DNA of 59,584 nt, from the NCBI GenBank assembly GCA_028289375.1, contig JANQQK010000039.1:144842-204425 (forward strand), read 5' to 3'. The position numbers and the translations under genes are program-made. This document shows positions 1 through 9,585 of this stretch, in pieces; position 1 is the first letter of the stretch; every line of letters starts with the position of its first letter. The stretch comes from Phycisphaerae bacterium. Its GTDB lineage: Bacteria > Planctomycetota > Phycisphaerae > UBA1845. A model generated the notes under the pieces. The model ran no database searches and was not told the DNA's origin. It saw only the letters and a program-made list of their open reading frames with translations.

Positions 1-1991
1 TTCTTGTTGTTGGCCGCAACCTCCTTCATCATCGCGATACCCTTGTCGCGCTCACCGGCGATGAGTTCCCAACGGGCCAACGCAAGGTCGATGTCGCGTT
101 TGGCGTTGGGCGTGGTGATGTTCCCGGCCGCTTCGTTTAGCGTGTTGCGTGCTCCACCAACATCGCCGGCGGACTGCTGAAGATCGGCGATGGTCAGCCA
201 GATGACGGTCGCTTCGGGATGGTCGGTCACGTAATTGCGGCAGGTCTCAATGGCTTCGTCACGGCGATTCTGCTGCGTGAGCAACCGCGCCAATCGCGTG
301 ATTACATCGTCGCCGGCGTCGGGCAGACTGGCCGCCGTCTGCAGCAATGCGACCGCGTCGTCGGGACGATCCTGGCCGGTGGCGATCATCGATTGCAGCA
401 GTGGAATCAGGTATGCCTCAGGGAAGGCTTCGCGAAGCTGATCCAATTCACCGTTGATGCGGGCGAGGACCGCGTCTTGCTTGATGGTGCCCTCGGCCAC
501 GCGTGCGGCTGCCTCCATGCGCATGAGGATGCAATCGAGTCGGCCATCGGTCATCTGTTCGCATGATTCCGCGTATCGCAATGCGTCTTCCCATTGGCCG
601 ACGCGGAGACTCTCGCGGGCGAGTCGGGTGATGGTCATCAGGTGTCCCGGCACGTTGGTCGATGCTTGTCGCAAGGTACGCACGGCCTGTCTTGGTTGAC
701 CACTGTCGCTGTAGGCGCGGGCTAGGAGCAAGGCGGGTGCGGGGTTACGCGGGTTTCTGGCGGTAACGTCTTCCAGGAGATTGATGGCGTCGAAGGGGCG
801 ATCCTGCACGGTGGCAAGCTGAGCACCGAGGTAGGCCACTTCGTCACCGAGTTCGGACTTAAGACGCGCGGAGCTTTCCGCGTAGCTCTGGTATTCGAGA
901 AGGTTCTTTTCGGCCTGTTCGTATTCGTCTGCGGCGATGTAGAGTTCGACGGCGGTTTTGAGGAACGTCGATCGCTGGTCCTCGCCCAATTCGGCCAGCC
1001 CGCGGTCGGCGACGGCGACCATCTCTTTCGTGTCGGCGCGGAGGCGGGACAATTCGGCGAGGTTGACCAGCAGGCGGTACGTGAACCAGGCGGGATCGGT
1101 GTTCTCATCGTAGAGCAGTTCGGGGTCCACCTGCTCCAACGCCGCAAGTTGATCCGCGACAAGATCGGCTTCGCCCAGACGCATCCACTGCTCCGCGAGC
1201 GCCATTTTGACGAGTGGATTCTCGGTGGCGAGGGATTGTGCCGCTTCGAGATCGGCGCGGGCGCCGTCGAGGTCGGCTTCTTTTCTGCCCTGATAACCAC
1301 TGGCTTTGAAGGTGGCGCGCAGCAAATACGCCTTGGGGGCGTTGGGATTGTTGTCGACGCACAGGTCCAGCCATGGAGCAGCAGCAGCGACGTTGGCATC
1401 AGACTTTTCGGTGATCGCCGCGACAAGGAGCAGGTAGGATTCGATGTGGGATGGGTCGAGTTCATTAACCAGTCGCACGAGCAGGTCCTCGGCTTCGTCG
1501 AGCCTGCGAACACCGTAGTAGGCTTTGGCGAGTTGGTGGGCGATTTCGGCGTCGCCGGGATGTGCTTCGATGCCGCGTTCGCCGAAGTAGATGGCTTCCT
1601 CGTACGTGCGCGTGCGCACGTAGAGTTCGGTCAGTTTGTAGACAACGTCGCGATCGTCCGGTCTGGTGCGCACGATGCGTCGCAGCCCGCTGAGCGCTTC
1701 GCCGATGTACTTGTCCTGCGGCGGGCGAACGTTGAGGCTGGCTTCGACGAATTTGTCGAGGATTTCCTGATCGTCGGGGTATTGCTTGAGGTAGCGGCGA
1801 AGCTGGGTGCTTGCGTCTTCCCATTCCGCGTTTTCAAACGCCGTCATACCAGCTGTCTGGGCATCCTGCGCCTGCATGCGCTTTCGAACATGGTGGAATC
1901 CGAAAGCACCGACGCCCAACGCGCCGATGACGACGACGAGAATGATGAGCGCCTTGATGTTGATGCGGGCTGAGGCTCGCTGCGTGGTCAT
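1..1991 (-). CDS. TPR-repeat membrane-anchored protein, C-terminus beyond window
   Basis: Reading the minus strand from an ATG at 1991 gives an unbroken frame of 663 codons that reaches the left edge without a stop, so the gene is truncated by the window. The protein begins with a short basic segment (MTTQRASARINIKAL) and one hydrophobic stretch at about residues 14-32, fitting an N-terminal membrane anchor with the rest outside the cytoplasm. The remainder is Ala/Leu/Glu-rich helical sequence with many TPR-like units, such as YLKQYPDDQEI, AIYFGERGIEAHPGDAEIA and AIETCRNYVTDHPEATVIW. TPR proteins act as protein-interaction scaffolds; nothing here shows a partner. It is divergent from the gene at 2251, with about 260 bases between them. 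Plus-strand frames over this stretch are shadows. Function is unknown; a PEP-CTERM/XrtA-type TPR lipoprotein or a general scaffold are both possible. Confidence 0.8.
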   Translation of the reverse strand, partial: MTTQRASARINIKALIILVVVIGALGVGAFGFHHVRKRMQAQDAQTAGMTAFENAEWEDASTQLRRYLKQYPDDQEILDKFVEASLNVRPPQDKYIGEALSGLRRIVRTRPDDRDVVYKLTELYVRTRTYEEAIYFGERGIEAHPGDAEIAHQLAKAYYGVRRLDEAEDLLVRLVNELDPSHIESYLLLVAAITEKSDANVAAAAPWLDLCVDNNPNAPKAYLLRATFKASGYQGRKEADLDGARADLEAAQSLATENPLVKMALAEQWMRLGEADLVADQLAALEQVDPELLYDENTDPAWFTYRLLVNLAELSRLRADTKEMVAVADRGLAELGEDQRSTFLKTAVELYIAADEYEQAEKNLLEYQSYAESSARLKSELGDEVAYLGAQLATVQDRPFDAINLLEDVTARNPRNPAPALLLARAYSDSGQPRQAVRTLRQASTNVPGHLMTITRLARESLRVGQWEDALRYAESCEQMTDGRLDCILMRMEAAARVAEGTIKQDAVLARINGELDQLREAFPEAYLIPLLQSMIATGQDRPDDAVALLQTAASLPDAGDDVITRLARLLTQQNRRDEAIETCRNYVTDHPEATVIWLTIADLQQSAGDVGGARNTLNEAAGNITTPNAKRDIDLALARWELIAGERDKGIAMMKEVAANNK

Positions 1992-2250
1992 GTCACTGCT
2001 CCGTCATGCTGGTTCGAACCGCGATCTTTCCCCATTCGACCGCGATATTTTCGGACGTTATGCGTCTGGTGCGTCGGACGCAAGAGACGCAGTCTCCCAG
2101 TGGAATCTTCGACCAGTTGTTGATGTGACACGACCACACGTTTTTGCGTCGGGAGGTGTCGGCGATGCGGGCGGCGGTTCGATAATGTGGACAGCATTGG
2201 GTCGTCGCATGCCTGGACGACCGGTGAACGTGGTTTGTGCGAGAGAATTC

Positions 2251-3195
2251 ATGCCGGTGCTTGGACATGCTTTTGTCGGGTTGGCCACGGCCGCGTGTGT
2301 CCAGCCCTTGGATGACAAACGACGGGCGACCGCACTCTGGGTGCCATCGGTCGTGCTTCTGGCCTATCTGCCGGATATTGTTTCGCAACTGGCGAGTACA
2401 ACCGGATTCGTGTCGGCGCGCATGGCATCTCATTCGGTGATCTTCGCCATCCCGTACGGCGTGCTTTTGGGCGTTGCGCTTGCGCGATTGGGTACCGTGC
2501 AGTGGACCGTCGGGATCGTCGTCGCAGTCGTATCCGTGGTCGGCCATATCCTGCTTGATCTGCTCGTGGCGTCGGATCGCATTCCGTTATGGCCTATCGT
2601 GTTGGAGCCGTTGGGTGGTGGTTGGGCAATGTTGCCGCGCAATGGCGTCGGCGAGATACTGATATTCGGATTCGGGTATGTCGTGGCTGTCTCAATCGTC
2701 CGTCGCCGCTTGACAGTGCTTCCGGGTACCGTGTCGCGCGCGGGGCTTGGGATCGTGGTGTGCCTGTTTGTCGCTGCAGGCGGAACACACTGGCTACGCA
2801 GCGTTCGTTTTGCAGCATTTGTGTCGGCGAAGGAATCGCTTGCAATCGGTCAACACGAAACCGCGCTGACGCAACTTGATGCCGCGATGTTGTGGCCGTC
2901 AATCAACAAGGAGAGTCGGGCGGATTACATGAAGGCCGAAGCGAATCGGCAGTTGGGCAATACAGAGATTGCTGAATTGCACTACGCTCGCGCGTACGCT
3001 GCGGAACCTGATGACTTCTGGATCGTTGCGGACTACGCCCTATTTCGTGCCACACATCTCGAACCCTGCAACGACGCGTCCAGTTCCCTGGAGACACTCG
3101 TAGACAAGTTAAACCGCCATTTCTCTCACCATCCACGGTTCAAAGACGTGCTGCGAAAAATAGACACAAGGAGGAATGCGCGGTCGATTCCTTAG
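2251..3195 (+). CDS. YdjM/DUF457-like membrane protein with helical C-terminal tail
   Basis: The frame opens upstream, but the family-like N-terminus (MPVLGHAFVGLATA) starts at the ATG at 2251, preceded by a weak GAGAG. The protein has 314 residues. The first two thirds hold several hydrophobic segments and the polar residues typical of the YdjM/DUF457 group, described as membrane-bound predicted metal-dependent hydrolases: an early His (GHAF), LPDIV, an SHS motif and GHILLDLL. The last ~110 residues are hydrophilic and helical with a TPR-like character (ALTQLDAAMLWPSI, ADYMKAEANRQLGN). That tail is not usual for YdjM, which suggests a fused interaction module. The substrate of this family is not established. 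It is divergent from the TPR gene at 1991. The family call is moderately secure; function is unknown. Confidence 0.7.
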   Translation: MPVLGHAFVGLATAACVQPLDDKRRATALWVPSVVLLAYLPDIVSQLASTTGFVSARMASHSVIFAIPYGVLLGVALARLGTVQWTVGIVVAVVSVVGHILLDLLVASDRIPLWPIVLEPLGGGWAMLPRNGVGEILIFGFGYVVAVSIVRRRLTVLPGTVSRAGLGIVVCLFVAAGGTHWLRSVRFAAFVSAKESLAIGQHETALTQLDAAMLWPSINKESRADYMKAEANRQLGNTEIAELHYARAYAAEPDDFWIVADYALFRATHLEPCNDASSSLETLVDKLNRHFSHHPRFKDVLRKIDTRRNARSIP

Positions 3196-3467
3196 ACACA
3201 TCGTGTTGCGCATCCTTGCTTGGGGTTCATCCCGGGAAGGAATCCATGCCGTCAGTGCGATCGCGAATGTTACAGCGAGATCGAATAATGCAATCACGTA
3301 AAGAAGTCTGACTGATCAGGAATGAAGAATCCCGCCGATAACGCGACTTTCTGCGAGACAACGGAACGTCCGACTCTGTAACGTCGGAGTCTTCGGGAGG
3401 CGCTGCGTCTCGGGCATGCAACGCCTCTGTTCATTCACTTCGATTGGTCAGTTTGAAGGAGAAGGGC

Positions 3468-5249
3468 ATGATGGCAGTGGTGAGGCGGACTTTTGCGTTG
3501 GCATGCGTGGTGGGCTTCCTGGGATGGTGCGGCGACGCAAAGGGCCAAGGGGCGGATGTTCTCTATTCGGAGATCAATGGCCTGCAAAACTACGGTTCGA
3601 TTGACGGGATCCGCGCGTATTCGCTTCGCAGCGTCACGTGCAATATTGGTGACCAGGCAATGCTCTGGCAGAATCGCGGAACCCCGGGTTTTGGCTCAAA
3701 TGCCTACAGGCTTTACGAGGGGCGACTGGAGCAAATCGGCATGTCCTGGGTGAAGCACGCTTGCTGCGCGTTTGACACGTTCGGTTGCGGCCCAACGTGC
3801 CAGGCATCGTCGGGTGGCGTGGGCGCCGGTTGCCAGGACGTGTACTCGGCCGGTTTCAATGGTTCGTTTACCTGGTTGGGCTCGCGTTCCGGGATCAATG
3901 CGTTTACCGGCACGTTCTCACCAATTGACGGCCAAACCGGTCCCGCGACGTTTCGACGCTTGCAGGTTCGCGAGTCGGACATGGACGCGGCCAACTTCCC
4001 CGGGGCTTTGTACTTCCTCGAAGGCGTCTACGTGGGCAGTGATGACGCCCTTTCCGGCAATGCCATGAACAACGCGTCGTACAAGCGCGTGACCGTGGCG
4101 AACAGCAACTTCGATTTCTCAGAGGTGGAAGGACTGAACGCTGGTCTGCCGGCGATTTATGCCTGGCAGGCGCACGCGAACGGTGTGAATCAGCCGGACC
4201 CGTCGATTGAGATTCGCGAGGTGGACGTCACCAACGAAGGACGGTTTCATGCGGCGTCACGCGCCACGGACAATGGCGACGGCACATGGCGATACACGTA
4301 CGCTGTGTTCAATCTGAACTCGCATCGCAGTGGCGGGTCACTCAGTGTCCCAATCGGTGCCGGCGTGACGGTCACGAACGTCGGATTCAATGATGTGGAT
4401 TACCACTCAGGCGACCCCTACGACAACACCGACTGGAGTTCGTCCGTGACGTCGAACGCGGTCACATGGAACAGCCCCGAGACATTCAAACAAAACGAAA
4501 ATTCCAACGCACTGCGCTGGGGTACGATGTACACCTTCTGGTTTGACGCGGACACCGGGCCGGCCGAAACGGACATCACGCTCGGATTGTTCCGACCGGG
4601 TACGCCCTCTTCGGTATCGTTTGAAGGTGTTGCACCTGAACTGGCATGTGCCGCACCCAACTTCGTTGGTGGCGAGGCTGGCGTCTCCTTCGCGCAGCGC
4701 GCCTATGACGGATTCATCGATGCCCGCGCAGAAAGCACGGACGGTCAGTCGGTCGATCTCGGTCTGAGCGCATTCACGTTCGAATTCACCACACCGGTCG
4801 AAAACCTCGACGGCACGTCGATCGACGCGTCGGCCTTCTCGATTTCCGACACAGGCGGATCGCCGCCTTCCATCACCGATGTGCAGACCGAAGACGGCGT
4901 GTCTGTCACGGTTGTCCTCGACGGGAACATCTCGCTGGGCGAGTGGACGACGATTACGGCGTCCGTGCGTGCTCAGTGTGATGCGAGCCTGACGTTCAAT
5001 GAGTCGATTCGGGTCGGCTACCTGCCGGCGGACATCGACCAGAGCGGATCGGTGTCGCCGCAGGATCTGTTCCAGTTCCGCCAACTGGTCAACGAGATCA
5101 TCGAACCGAATATCGGGACGGAGGCGGACGTTCTCGACATCAGTCGCGATGGGAACGTCAACCCACTCGACCTGTTGCTGCTTCGCCAGTTGATCAACGG
5201 CGTCGGCCAGTCCACGCAGCCGTGGGCGGGCGCATCGTTGCCTGAATAG
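3468..5249 (+). CDS. Secreted protein with C-terminal dockerin-like calcium loops
   Basis: The start is the ATG at 3468 (or 3471), placed 6-9 bases after AAGGAG; the longer frame from a TTG at 3444 lacks a ribosome site. The product is about 593 residues with a signal peptide (VVRRTFALACVVGFLGW, cleavage near DAKGQ). The middle is beta-rich and Asn/Gly/Ser-rich with a Cys cluster (HACCAFDTFGCGPTCQ) and no recognised enzyme motif. The C-terminus carries two dockerin-type loops, DIDQSGSVSPQDLFQF and DISRDGNVNPLDLLLL, with the D-x-D/S-x-x-G-x-V/N-x-x-x-D calcium pattern. Planctomycetes use such modules on many exported proteins and this does not imply a cellulosome. It is monocistronic, ending in a strong terminator at 5318. 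Role unknown, likely cell surface or secreted. Confidence 0.8.
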   Translation: MMAVVRRTFALACVVGFLGWCGDAKGQGADVLYSEINGLQNYGSIDGIRAYSLRSVTCNIGDQAMLWQNRGTPGFGSNAYRLYEGRLEQIGMSWVKHACCAFDTFGCGPTCQASSGGVGAGCQDVYSAGFNGSFTWLGSRSGINAFTGTFSPIDGQTGPATFRRLQVRESDMDAANFPGALYFLEGVYVGSDDALSGNAMNNASYKRVTVANSNFDFSEVEGLNAGLPAIYAWQAHANGVNQPDPSIEIREVDVTNEGRFHAASRATDNGDGTWRYTYAVFNLNSHRSGGSLSVPIGAGVTVTNVGFNDVDYHSGDPYDNTDWSSSVTSNAVTWNSPETFKQNENSNALRWGTMYTFWFDADTGPAETDITLGLFRPGTPSSVSFEGVAPELACAAPNFVGGEAGVSFAQRAYDGFIDARAESTDGQSVDLGLSAFTFEFTTPVENLDGTSIDASAFSISDTGGSPPSITDVQTEDGVSVTVVLDGNISLGEWTTITASVRAQCDASLTFNESIRVGYLPADIDQSGSVSPQDLFQFRQLVNEIIEPNIGTEADVLDISRDGNVNPLDLLLLRQLINGVGQSTQPWAGASLPE

Positions 5250-5317
5250 CGGTTTTTCCTTTTCCACCGCAGTCGTCGGCGGATCGCAGACCCGTTCGCG
5301 CCGGCGACGACACCTTC

Positions 5318-5356
5318 GGGACACCTTGAGATTCAATCTCGGGGTGTCCCCTTTTT
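5318..5356 (+). terminator. Rho-independent terminator after the dockerin-like gene
   Basis: A near-perfect hairpin has outer arms GGGACACC (5318-5325) and GGTGTCCC (5343-5350). Two G-T pairs and an inner GAGATT/AATCTC stem extend it to about 16 pairs with a one-base loop. It is followed by CTTTTT at 5351-5356. It lies 69 bases after the stop at 5249 and before the promoter of the next gene. Confidence 0.9.
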
Positions 5357-5387
5357 GCTGCGCCGGACGACGTTGCTCGACATGACG

Positions 5388-5417
5388 TTGGCCGATGTCG
5401 CACGCCAAACCTATACT
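5388..5417 (+). promoter_or_regulatory. Candidate sigma-70 promoter for the acetolactate synthase-like gene
   Basis: TTGGCC at 5388-5393 and TATACT at 5412-5417 are separated by 18 bases, close to the vegetative -35/-10 pattern. The gene start is at 5456, giving a short leader with no obvious structure. It follows directly after the terminator of the preceding gene, where a new transcription unit must begin. Confidence 0.45.
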
Positions 5418-5455
5418 GCCCGCGAGAGCCGCAAACCCATAGCTGAGAGAAAAGC

Positions 5456-7105
5456 ATGAAGGCATCCGACCTGTTTGTGCAATGTCTGGAAACCGAGGGC
5501 GTGGAGTACATCTTTGGCCTGCCTGGTGAGGAAAACGCCGACCTGATGCTGTCGCTCAAGAAGTCGGACATCAAATTCATCCTGTGTCGCCACGAGCAGG
5601 CGGCAGCGTTTATGGCCAACGCGTATGGGCGCTTGACGGGGCGTGCGGGCGTTTGCCTGGCGACGCTTGGACCGGGGGCGACGAATCTCGTCACGGGTGT
5701 TGCCGACGCCAACATGGACCGTGCGCCGGTCGTGGTGCTGACGGGGCAGGCGGATACGCGACGCATGCACAAGGAATCGCATCAGGCGATGGACGTCGTG
5801 GGCATGTTTGAGCCGATCACGAACTGGGCTGCGAGCATCGCCCATCAGGACAACATCCCCGAGGTCATTCGCAAGGCGTTCAAGGTGGCGGAGATGGAGA
5901 AGCCGGGTGCGTGTCTGGTGGAGTTGCCCGAGGACCTTGCCGCTGCCGAGACGGATAAGCAGGCGATTGCACCGGTCAAGCTGCGACGACCGGGGCCTGA
6001 TCACAAGTCGATCGATCAGGCCATCGCGCTGATCAAGTCGGCCAAGACGCCTGTGATTCTCGCGGGCAACGGTGCGGTGCGCAAGCGGGCAAGCGCTCAA
6101 TTGATGAAATTCGCCGAGTGCACGGGCATCCCGGTGATCAATACGTTCATGGGCAAGGGTGCGGTGCCGCGCAGCAATCCGCATTGCCTGTTCACGATGG
6201 GCTTGCAGCAGCGAGATCACATTTCATGTGCGATGGACCGGGCGGATCTGGTGATCGCGATCGGGTATGACCTCGTCGAGTATCACCCGCAGCTTTGGAA
6301 TCGCGGCAATGAGAAGAAGATTGTGCACATTGACTTCCTGCCGGCGGAGGTGGATGAAAACTATCGCGTGGCCGTGGAGCTGTCGAACGATATCGCCGAT
6401 TCGCTGTGGACGCTGAACGAAGCATTTGCCGGCGAGGGATGTCCCAAGCATGACATCAATGCTTATTCCGAAGTGCGATCGGCCATGCTGGCGGACTTCG
6501 AGGAATATGCCAACGACGACACGGAGGGCGTCATCAAGCCGCAGAAGGCGCTGTGGGATTGTCGGCAGGTGATGGGGCCGTCGGATATTCTGCTGTCGGA
6601 CGTTGGGGCGCACAAGATGTGGATCGCGCGGTATTACCAGTGTGACGAGCCGAACACGTGCCTGATTCCCAACGGTTTCTGCTCGATGGGCTTTTCACTG
6701 CCGGGCGCCATCGCGGCCAAGATGATCTATCCGGATCGGAACGTGCTGGCGATGTCGGGCGATGCTGCGGTCATGATGAACATTCAGGACTTCGAGACGG
6801 CCGTCCGCTACGGCGTGAACATCGTGGTGCTGATCTGGGAGGATCGCGAGTACGGGCTGATCAAGTGGAAGCAGCAGAATCATTTTGGGGATCATTCGGA
6901 ACTGTCGTTTGCCAATCCGGATTTTGTGAAGCTGGCGGAGGCGTTTGGCGGAGCCGGTTTCCGTGTGACGCGGTCGGGTGATCTTCGTCCGACGCTTGAG
7001 CGGGCGTTTGCATGCGGCAAGCCGGCGTTGGTGACGATGGACGTCGACTATCGCGAGAACCTGAAGCTGTCGGAGCGGCTGGGGCAGATTGCGTGCCCGA
7101 TCTGA
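5456..7105 (+). CDS. Acetolactate synthase-like ThDP enzyme (AlsS/large-subunit type)
   Basis: This 549-residue protein has full-length architecture for a thiamin-diphosphate decarboxylase of the acetolactate synthase group: N-terminal PYR domain (FGLPGEEN, then RHEQAAAFMA with the catalytic Glu at residue 47), central domain (about 190-330) and C-terminal PP domain. Acetolactate synthases condense two pyruvates to 2-acetolactate plus CO2. The C-terminus (VTMDVDYRENLKL) resembles single-subunit catabolic AlsS enzymes, and no small regulatory subunit gene is adjacent. The cofactor motif is unusual: GDA at 435-437 instead of GDG, and WED at 461-463 where the Mg-binding Asn usually lies; Asp463 could still bind the metal. 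Related ThDP enzymes (sulfoacetaldehyde acetyltransferase, pyruvate oxidase) cannot be excluded. The start is preceded by a weak GAGAG. It is convergent with the gene at 7121. Confidence 0.8.
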   Translation: MKASDLFVQCLETEGVEYIFGLPGEENADLMLSLKKSDIKFILCRHEQAAAFMANAYGRLTGRAGVCLATLGPGATNLVTGVADANMDRAPVVVLTGQADTRRMHKESHQAMDVVGMFEPITNWAASIAHQDNIPEVIRKAFKVAEMEKPGACLVELPEDLAAAETDKQAIAPVKLRRPGPDHKSIDQAIALIKSAKTPVILAGNGAVRKRASAQLMKFAECTGIPVINTFMGKGAVPRSNPHCLFTMGLQQRDHISCAMDRADLVIAIGYDLVEYHPQLWNRGNEKKIVHIDFLPAEVDENYRVAVELSNDIADSLWTLNEAFAGEGCPKHDINAYSEVRSAMLADFEEYANDDTEGVIKPQKALWDCRQVMGPSDILLSDVGAHKMWIARYYQCDEPNTCLIPNGFCSMGFSLPGAIAAKMIYPDRNVLAMSGDAAVMMNIQDFETAVRYGVNIVVLIWEDREYGLIKWKQQNHFGDHSELSFANPDFVKLAEAFGGAGFRVTRSGDLRPTLERAFACGKPALVTMDVDYRENLKLSERLGQIACPI

Positions 7106-7120
7106 CACTTGCAGCGTGGC

Positions 7121-8008
7121 CTACTTTTCCTTGATGCTCCGGTAAACGATGGCGAGCCATTGGTCCGTATTGAAGAATCCCTCGTCCCAGCCTGCCCACC
7201 TGGCCGGCAGTCCGTCCTGCTGAATCTGTTCAAGGGACTTCTCTTTTGCGATTGCAGACCGGACGATCTTCATCGAGTCGGTGAGCAGTTGGCGGAACGT
7301 GATCATGTCCTGCTTCGTCGCGAGTGGGCCGTGGCCGGGAATGACTTTGGTGTCGTCGTCGATCATGGCGAGGAGTTTGTCGATGTTTCGGGCCATCTGT
7401 TGGATGCTTCCGCCGTGGTCGAGATCGATGAACGGGTATCGCCCCGCAGTCATGATGTCGCCCGTGTGCAGGACGTTGGATTTGGTGAAGTAGACGATGG
7501 CGTCGCCGTCGGTGTGACCGCCGGGGATGTGGGTGACGCGGATTTCCTCGCCGTTCATGTGCAGGGATAGTCCGTCGCTGAAGGTGATGACGGGTAGGCC
7601 GTGGCGTTTGAGCGCTTTGATCTGCCGGCCTAGGACGATCTGGTCTTCCGCGAGGAGTTTGCGGACGTTTTCGTGGGCGATGATGTCGGCCGTTTCGCCG
7701 AAGGCTTCGTTGCCGCCGGTGTGGTCGAAATGCCAATGGGTGTTGAGGACGAAACGCGTCGGCTTGTCGGTGAGCTTGGCGATGGCTGCTTTGATTTTAT
7801 CGGCCAACGGCGCGAATTGATCGTCGATCAGCAGCGTGCCGTCCTCGCCGACCGAGACACCCATGTTGCCGCCGTACCCTTCGAGCATGTAGACCGGGCC
7901 TCGGACGTGGATGGTCTTGATTTCGATGCTGTCGAAGTCCGGCTGGGCGTGGGCTGCGGTCGTGGCCATGGCGAATGCGGCGGCCAAGCTTGCGGTTCTG
8001 TTGAGCAT
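7121..8008 (-). CDS. Exported metallo-beta-lactamase-fold hydrolase
   Basis: A start at 8008 (MLNRTASLAAAFAMATT) is supported by GGAGA seven bases upstream and gives a 295-residue protein with a signal peptide ending near AAHAQ. The metal site is intact: NTHWHFDHTGG (H-x-H-x-D-H), then GGHTDGDAIVYF and a late PGHGP. This layout is that of periplasmic metallo-beta-lactamase-fold hydrolases such as the subclass B3-like and SoxH/quinoprotein-relative groups. Many of these are not beta-lactamases, and substrate cannot be read from sequence. It lies between two plus-strand metabolic genes, only 15 bases from the stop of the gene at 7105, so it is its own transcript. The longer frame to 8110 lacks a ribosome site. 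Confidence 0.85.
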   Translation of the reverse strand: MLNRTASLAAAFAMATTAAHAQPDFDSIEIKTIHVRGPVYMLEGYGGNMGVSVGEDGTLLIDDQFAPLADKIKAAIAKLTDKPTRFVLNTHWHFDHTGGNEAFGETADIIAHENVRKLLAEDQIVLGRQIKALKRHGLPVITFSDGLSLHMNGEEIRVTHIPGGHTDGDAIVYFTKSNVLHTGDIMTAGRYPFIDLDHGGSIQQMARNIDKLLAMIDDDTKVIPGHGPLATKQDMITFRQLLTDSMKIVRSAIAKEKSLEQIQQDGLPARWAGWDEGFFNTDQWLAIVYRSIKEK

Positions 8009-8136
8009 TGGTGTCTCCATAGTTGTCTGTGCGATCCGGCGGATCATATCCAACAATGGGTGATCGTGCGCGGGTTTGGCGATATTGAAGGTCCCGGCAT
8101 AAACTCCCATCGAAGGGTCGATCGAAACGGAGTGAG

Positions 8137-9585
8137 ATGAATATGTTGCAGGAATCGTATCCTTACTATCTGGCCAACGAGGCGGTGCAGGCGAACACGG
8201 ACCTCGCGGTGACGAATAAGTACACCAGCGACGTGGCGACGAAGGTTGCGTTGGCGGATGCGGCGGTGATTGATCGCGGGATTGCGTCGGCGGTTGAGGC
8301 GCAGGCAGCGTGCGCGGAAATGCCGTCGTACGCGCGGGCAGACGTGCTGCACCATGTGGTCAAACGCATGTCCGAACGCTTCGAGGAATTGTCGGTCAGC
8401 CTGGCCATCGAAGCGGGCAAACCGATCAAGGACGCACGCGGCGAGGTGGGTCGCGGGATCGACACGTTTCGCATCGCAGCCGAAGAGGCGACGCGTATCT
8501 ATGGCGAATACATGCCTCTGGATATTTCCAAGCGGGCCGAAGGGTATGAGTCGATCTGGAAGCGCGTGCCGATCGGGCCTTGCTCGTTCATCTCGCCATT
8601 TAACTTTCCGATCAACCTGGCCGCGCACAAGATCGCGCCGGCGATCGCATGCGGCTGTCCGTGGGTGTTGAAACCAGCCTCGCGAACACCGATCGGCGCG
8701 ATCATCATCGGTGAAATTCTCGCGGAGACGGATCTGCCGAAGGGTGCGTTCAGCGTGCTGCCGTGCAGTCGGGACGGGGCTGACCTGTTCACGGTGGATG
8801 AGCGACTGAAACTGCTGTCGTTTACGGGATCGCCGGACGTTGGATGGGCGTTGAAGGCGAAAGCGGGCAAGAAGCGTGTCGTGCTCGAGCTTGGCGGGAA
8901 CGCGGCGTGCATTGTCGATCGCGATGTTGATCTGGATCATGTGGTGGATCGGCTGATGATCGGGGCGTTTTACCAGACAGGTCAGTCGTGCATCGGCGTT
9001 CAGCGCGTGATGGTCCACGAGGACATCTACGATGACGTGACGTCACGCATCGCGGATGCGGCGGGCAAGTTGAAATCGGGCGATCCGATGGATGAGGATA
9101 CGTTCCTCGGACCGTTGATCACCGAGAACGATGCGAAGCGCATCGAATCGTGGGTGGATGATGCGGTATCGCGCGGCGCGAAGGTGCTTTCCGGCGGAAA
9201 ACGCGATGGCGCGTTGTATGCGGCAACGTTCGTCGAGAACTGCCCGCCGGACGCGGATCTTTCGTGCAAGGAGGCGTTCGGGCCGGTCGCGACGGTCGAG
9301 CCGTTCTCGTCGTTCAAGGAGGCCTGCGATCGCGTGAACGACAGCGTGTTTGGTCTGCAGGCCGGCGTGTTCACGCGCGACATGCACAATGCCTACTATG
9401 CATTCAATCATCTCGACGTCGGCGGCGTGGTGATCAACGACGTGCCGTCGTTCCGCGTGGACAACATGCCCTATGGCGGCGTCAAGGACAGTGGCCTAGG
9501 CCGCGAGGGAATCAAGTTTGCGATCGAGGACATGACCGAGGTTCGGCTGATGGTGCTGAATCGAATGGGCAGCGATCCGCGTTAG
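8137..9585 (+). CDS. NAD(P)-dependent aldehyde dehydrogenase
   Basis: This is a 482-residue member of the aldehyde dehydrogenase superfamily, of normal length. It shows the general-base Glu251 in [11 protein letters not shown], the catalytic Cys285 in [10 protein letters not shown], the substrate-site SPFNFPINL, and a conserved [14 protein letters not shown] near the end. Such enzymes oxidise aldehydes to acids with NAD(P). The overall pattern resembles the group holding lactaldehyde, succinate-semialdehyde and non-phosphorylating glyceraldehyde-3-phosphate dehydrogenases, and the exact substrate is not clear. The neighbours are an acetolactate synthase-like gene and glucose-6-phosphate isomerase. 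Its stop overlaps the stop of the convergent pgi gene (9582-9585). The start ATG at 8137 follows GGAGTGAG. Confidence 0.88.
   Translation: MNMLQESYPYYLANEAVQANTDLAVTNKYTSDVATKVALADAAVIDRGIASAVEAQAACAEMPSYARADVLHHVVKRMSERFEELSVSLAIEAGKPIKDARGEVGRGIDTFRIAAEEATRIYGEYMPLDISKRAEGYESIWKRVPIGPCSFISPFNFPINLAAHKIAPAIACGCPWVLKPASRTPIGAIIIGEILAETDLPKGAFSVLPCSRDGADLFTVDERLKLLSFTGSPDVGWALKAKAGKKRVVLELGGNAACIVDRDVDLDHVVDRLMIGAFYQTGQSCIGVQRVMVHEDIYDDVTSRIADAAGKLKSGDPMDEDTFLGPLITENDAKRIESWVDDAVSRGAKVLSGGKRDGALYAATFVENCPPDADLSCKEAFGPVATVEPFSSFKEACDRVNDSVFGLQAGVFTRDMHNAYYAFNHLDVGGVVINDVPSFRVDNMPYGGVKDSGLGREGIKFAIEDMTEVRLMVLNRMGSDPR

Noticed and set aside
219..1973. Several plus-strand open frames of 68-274 codons
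   Set aside because: They lie antisense to the long unbroken minus-strand TPR frame, which has clear protein-like repeats; the plus-strand translations have none.
1807..2250. Upstream extension of the YdjM-like frame
   Set aside because: It overlaps the start of the divergent TPR gene and reads like random GC-rich sequence; the family-like N-terminus begins at 2251.
3468..5249. Cellulosome component
   Set aside because: Dockerin-like loops alone do not show a cellulosome; no cohesin or glycoside hydrolase is in the window and such loops are common in planctomycete secreted proteins.
7121..8008. Beta-lactamase resistance gene
   Set aside because: The metal site fits the general metallo-beta-lactamase fold; this fold covers many hydrolases and there is no evidence of antibiotic activity.
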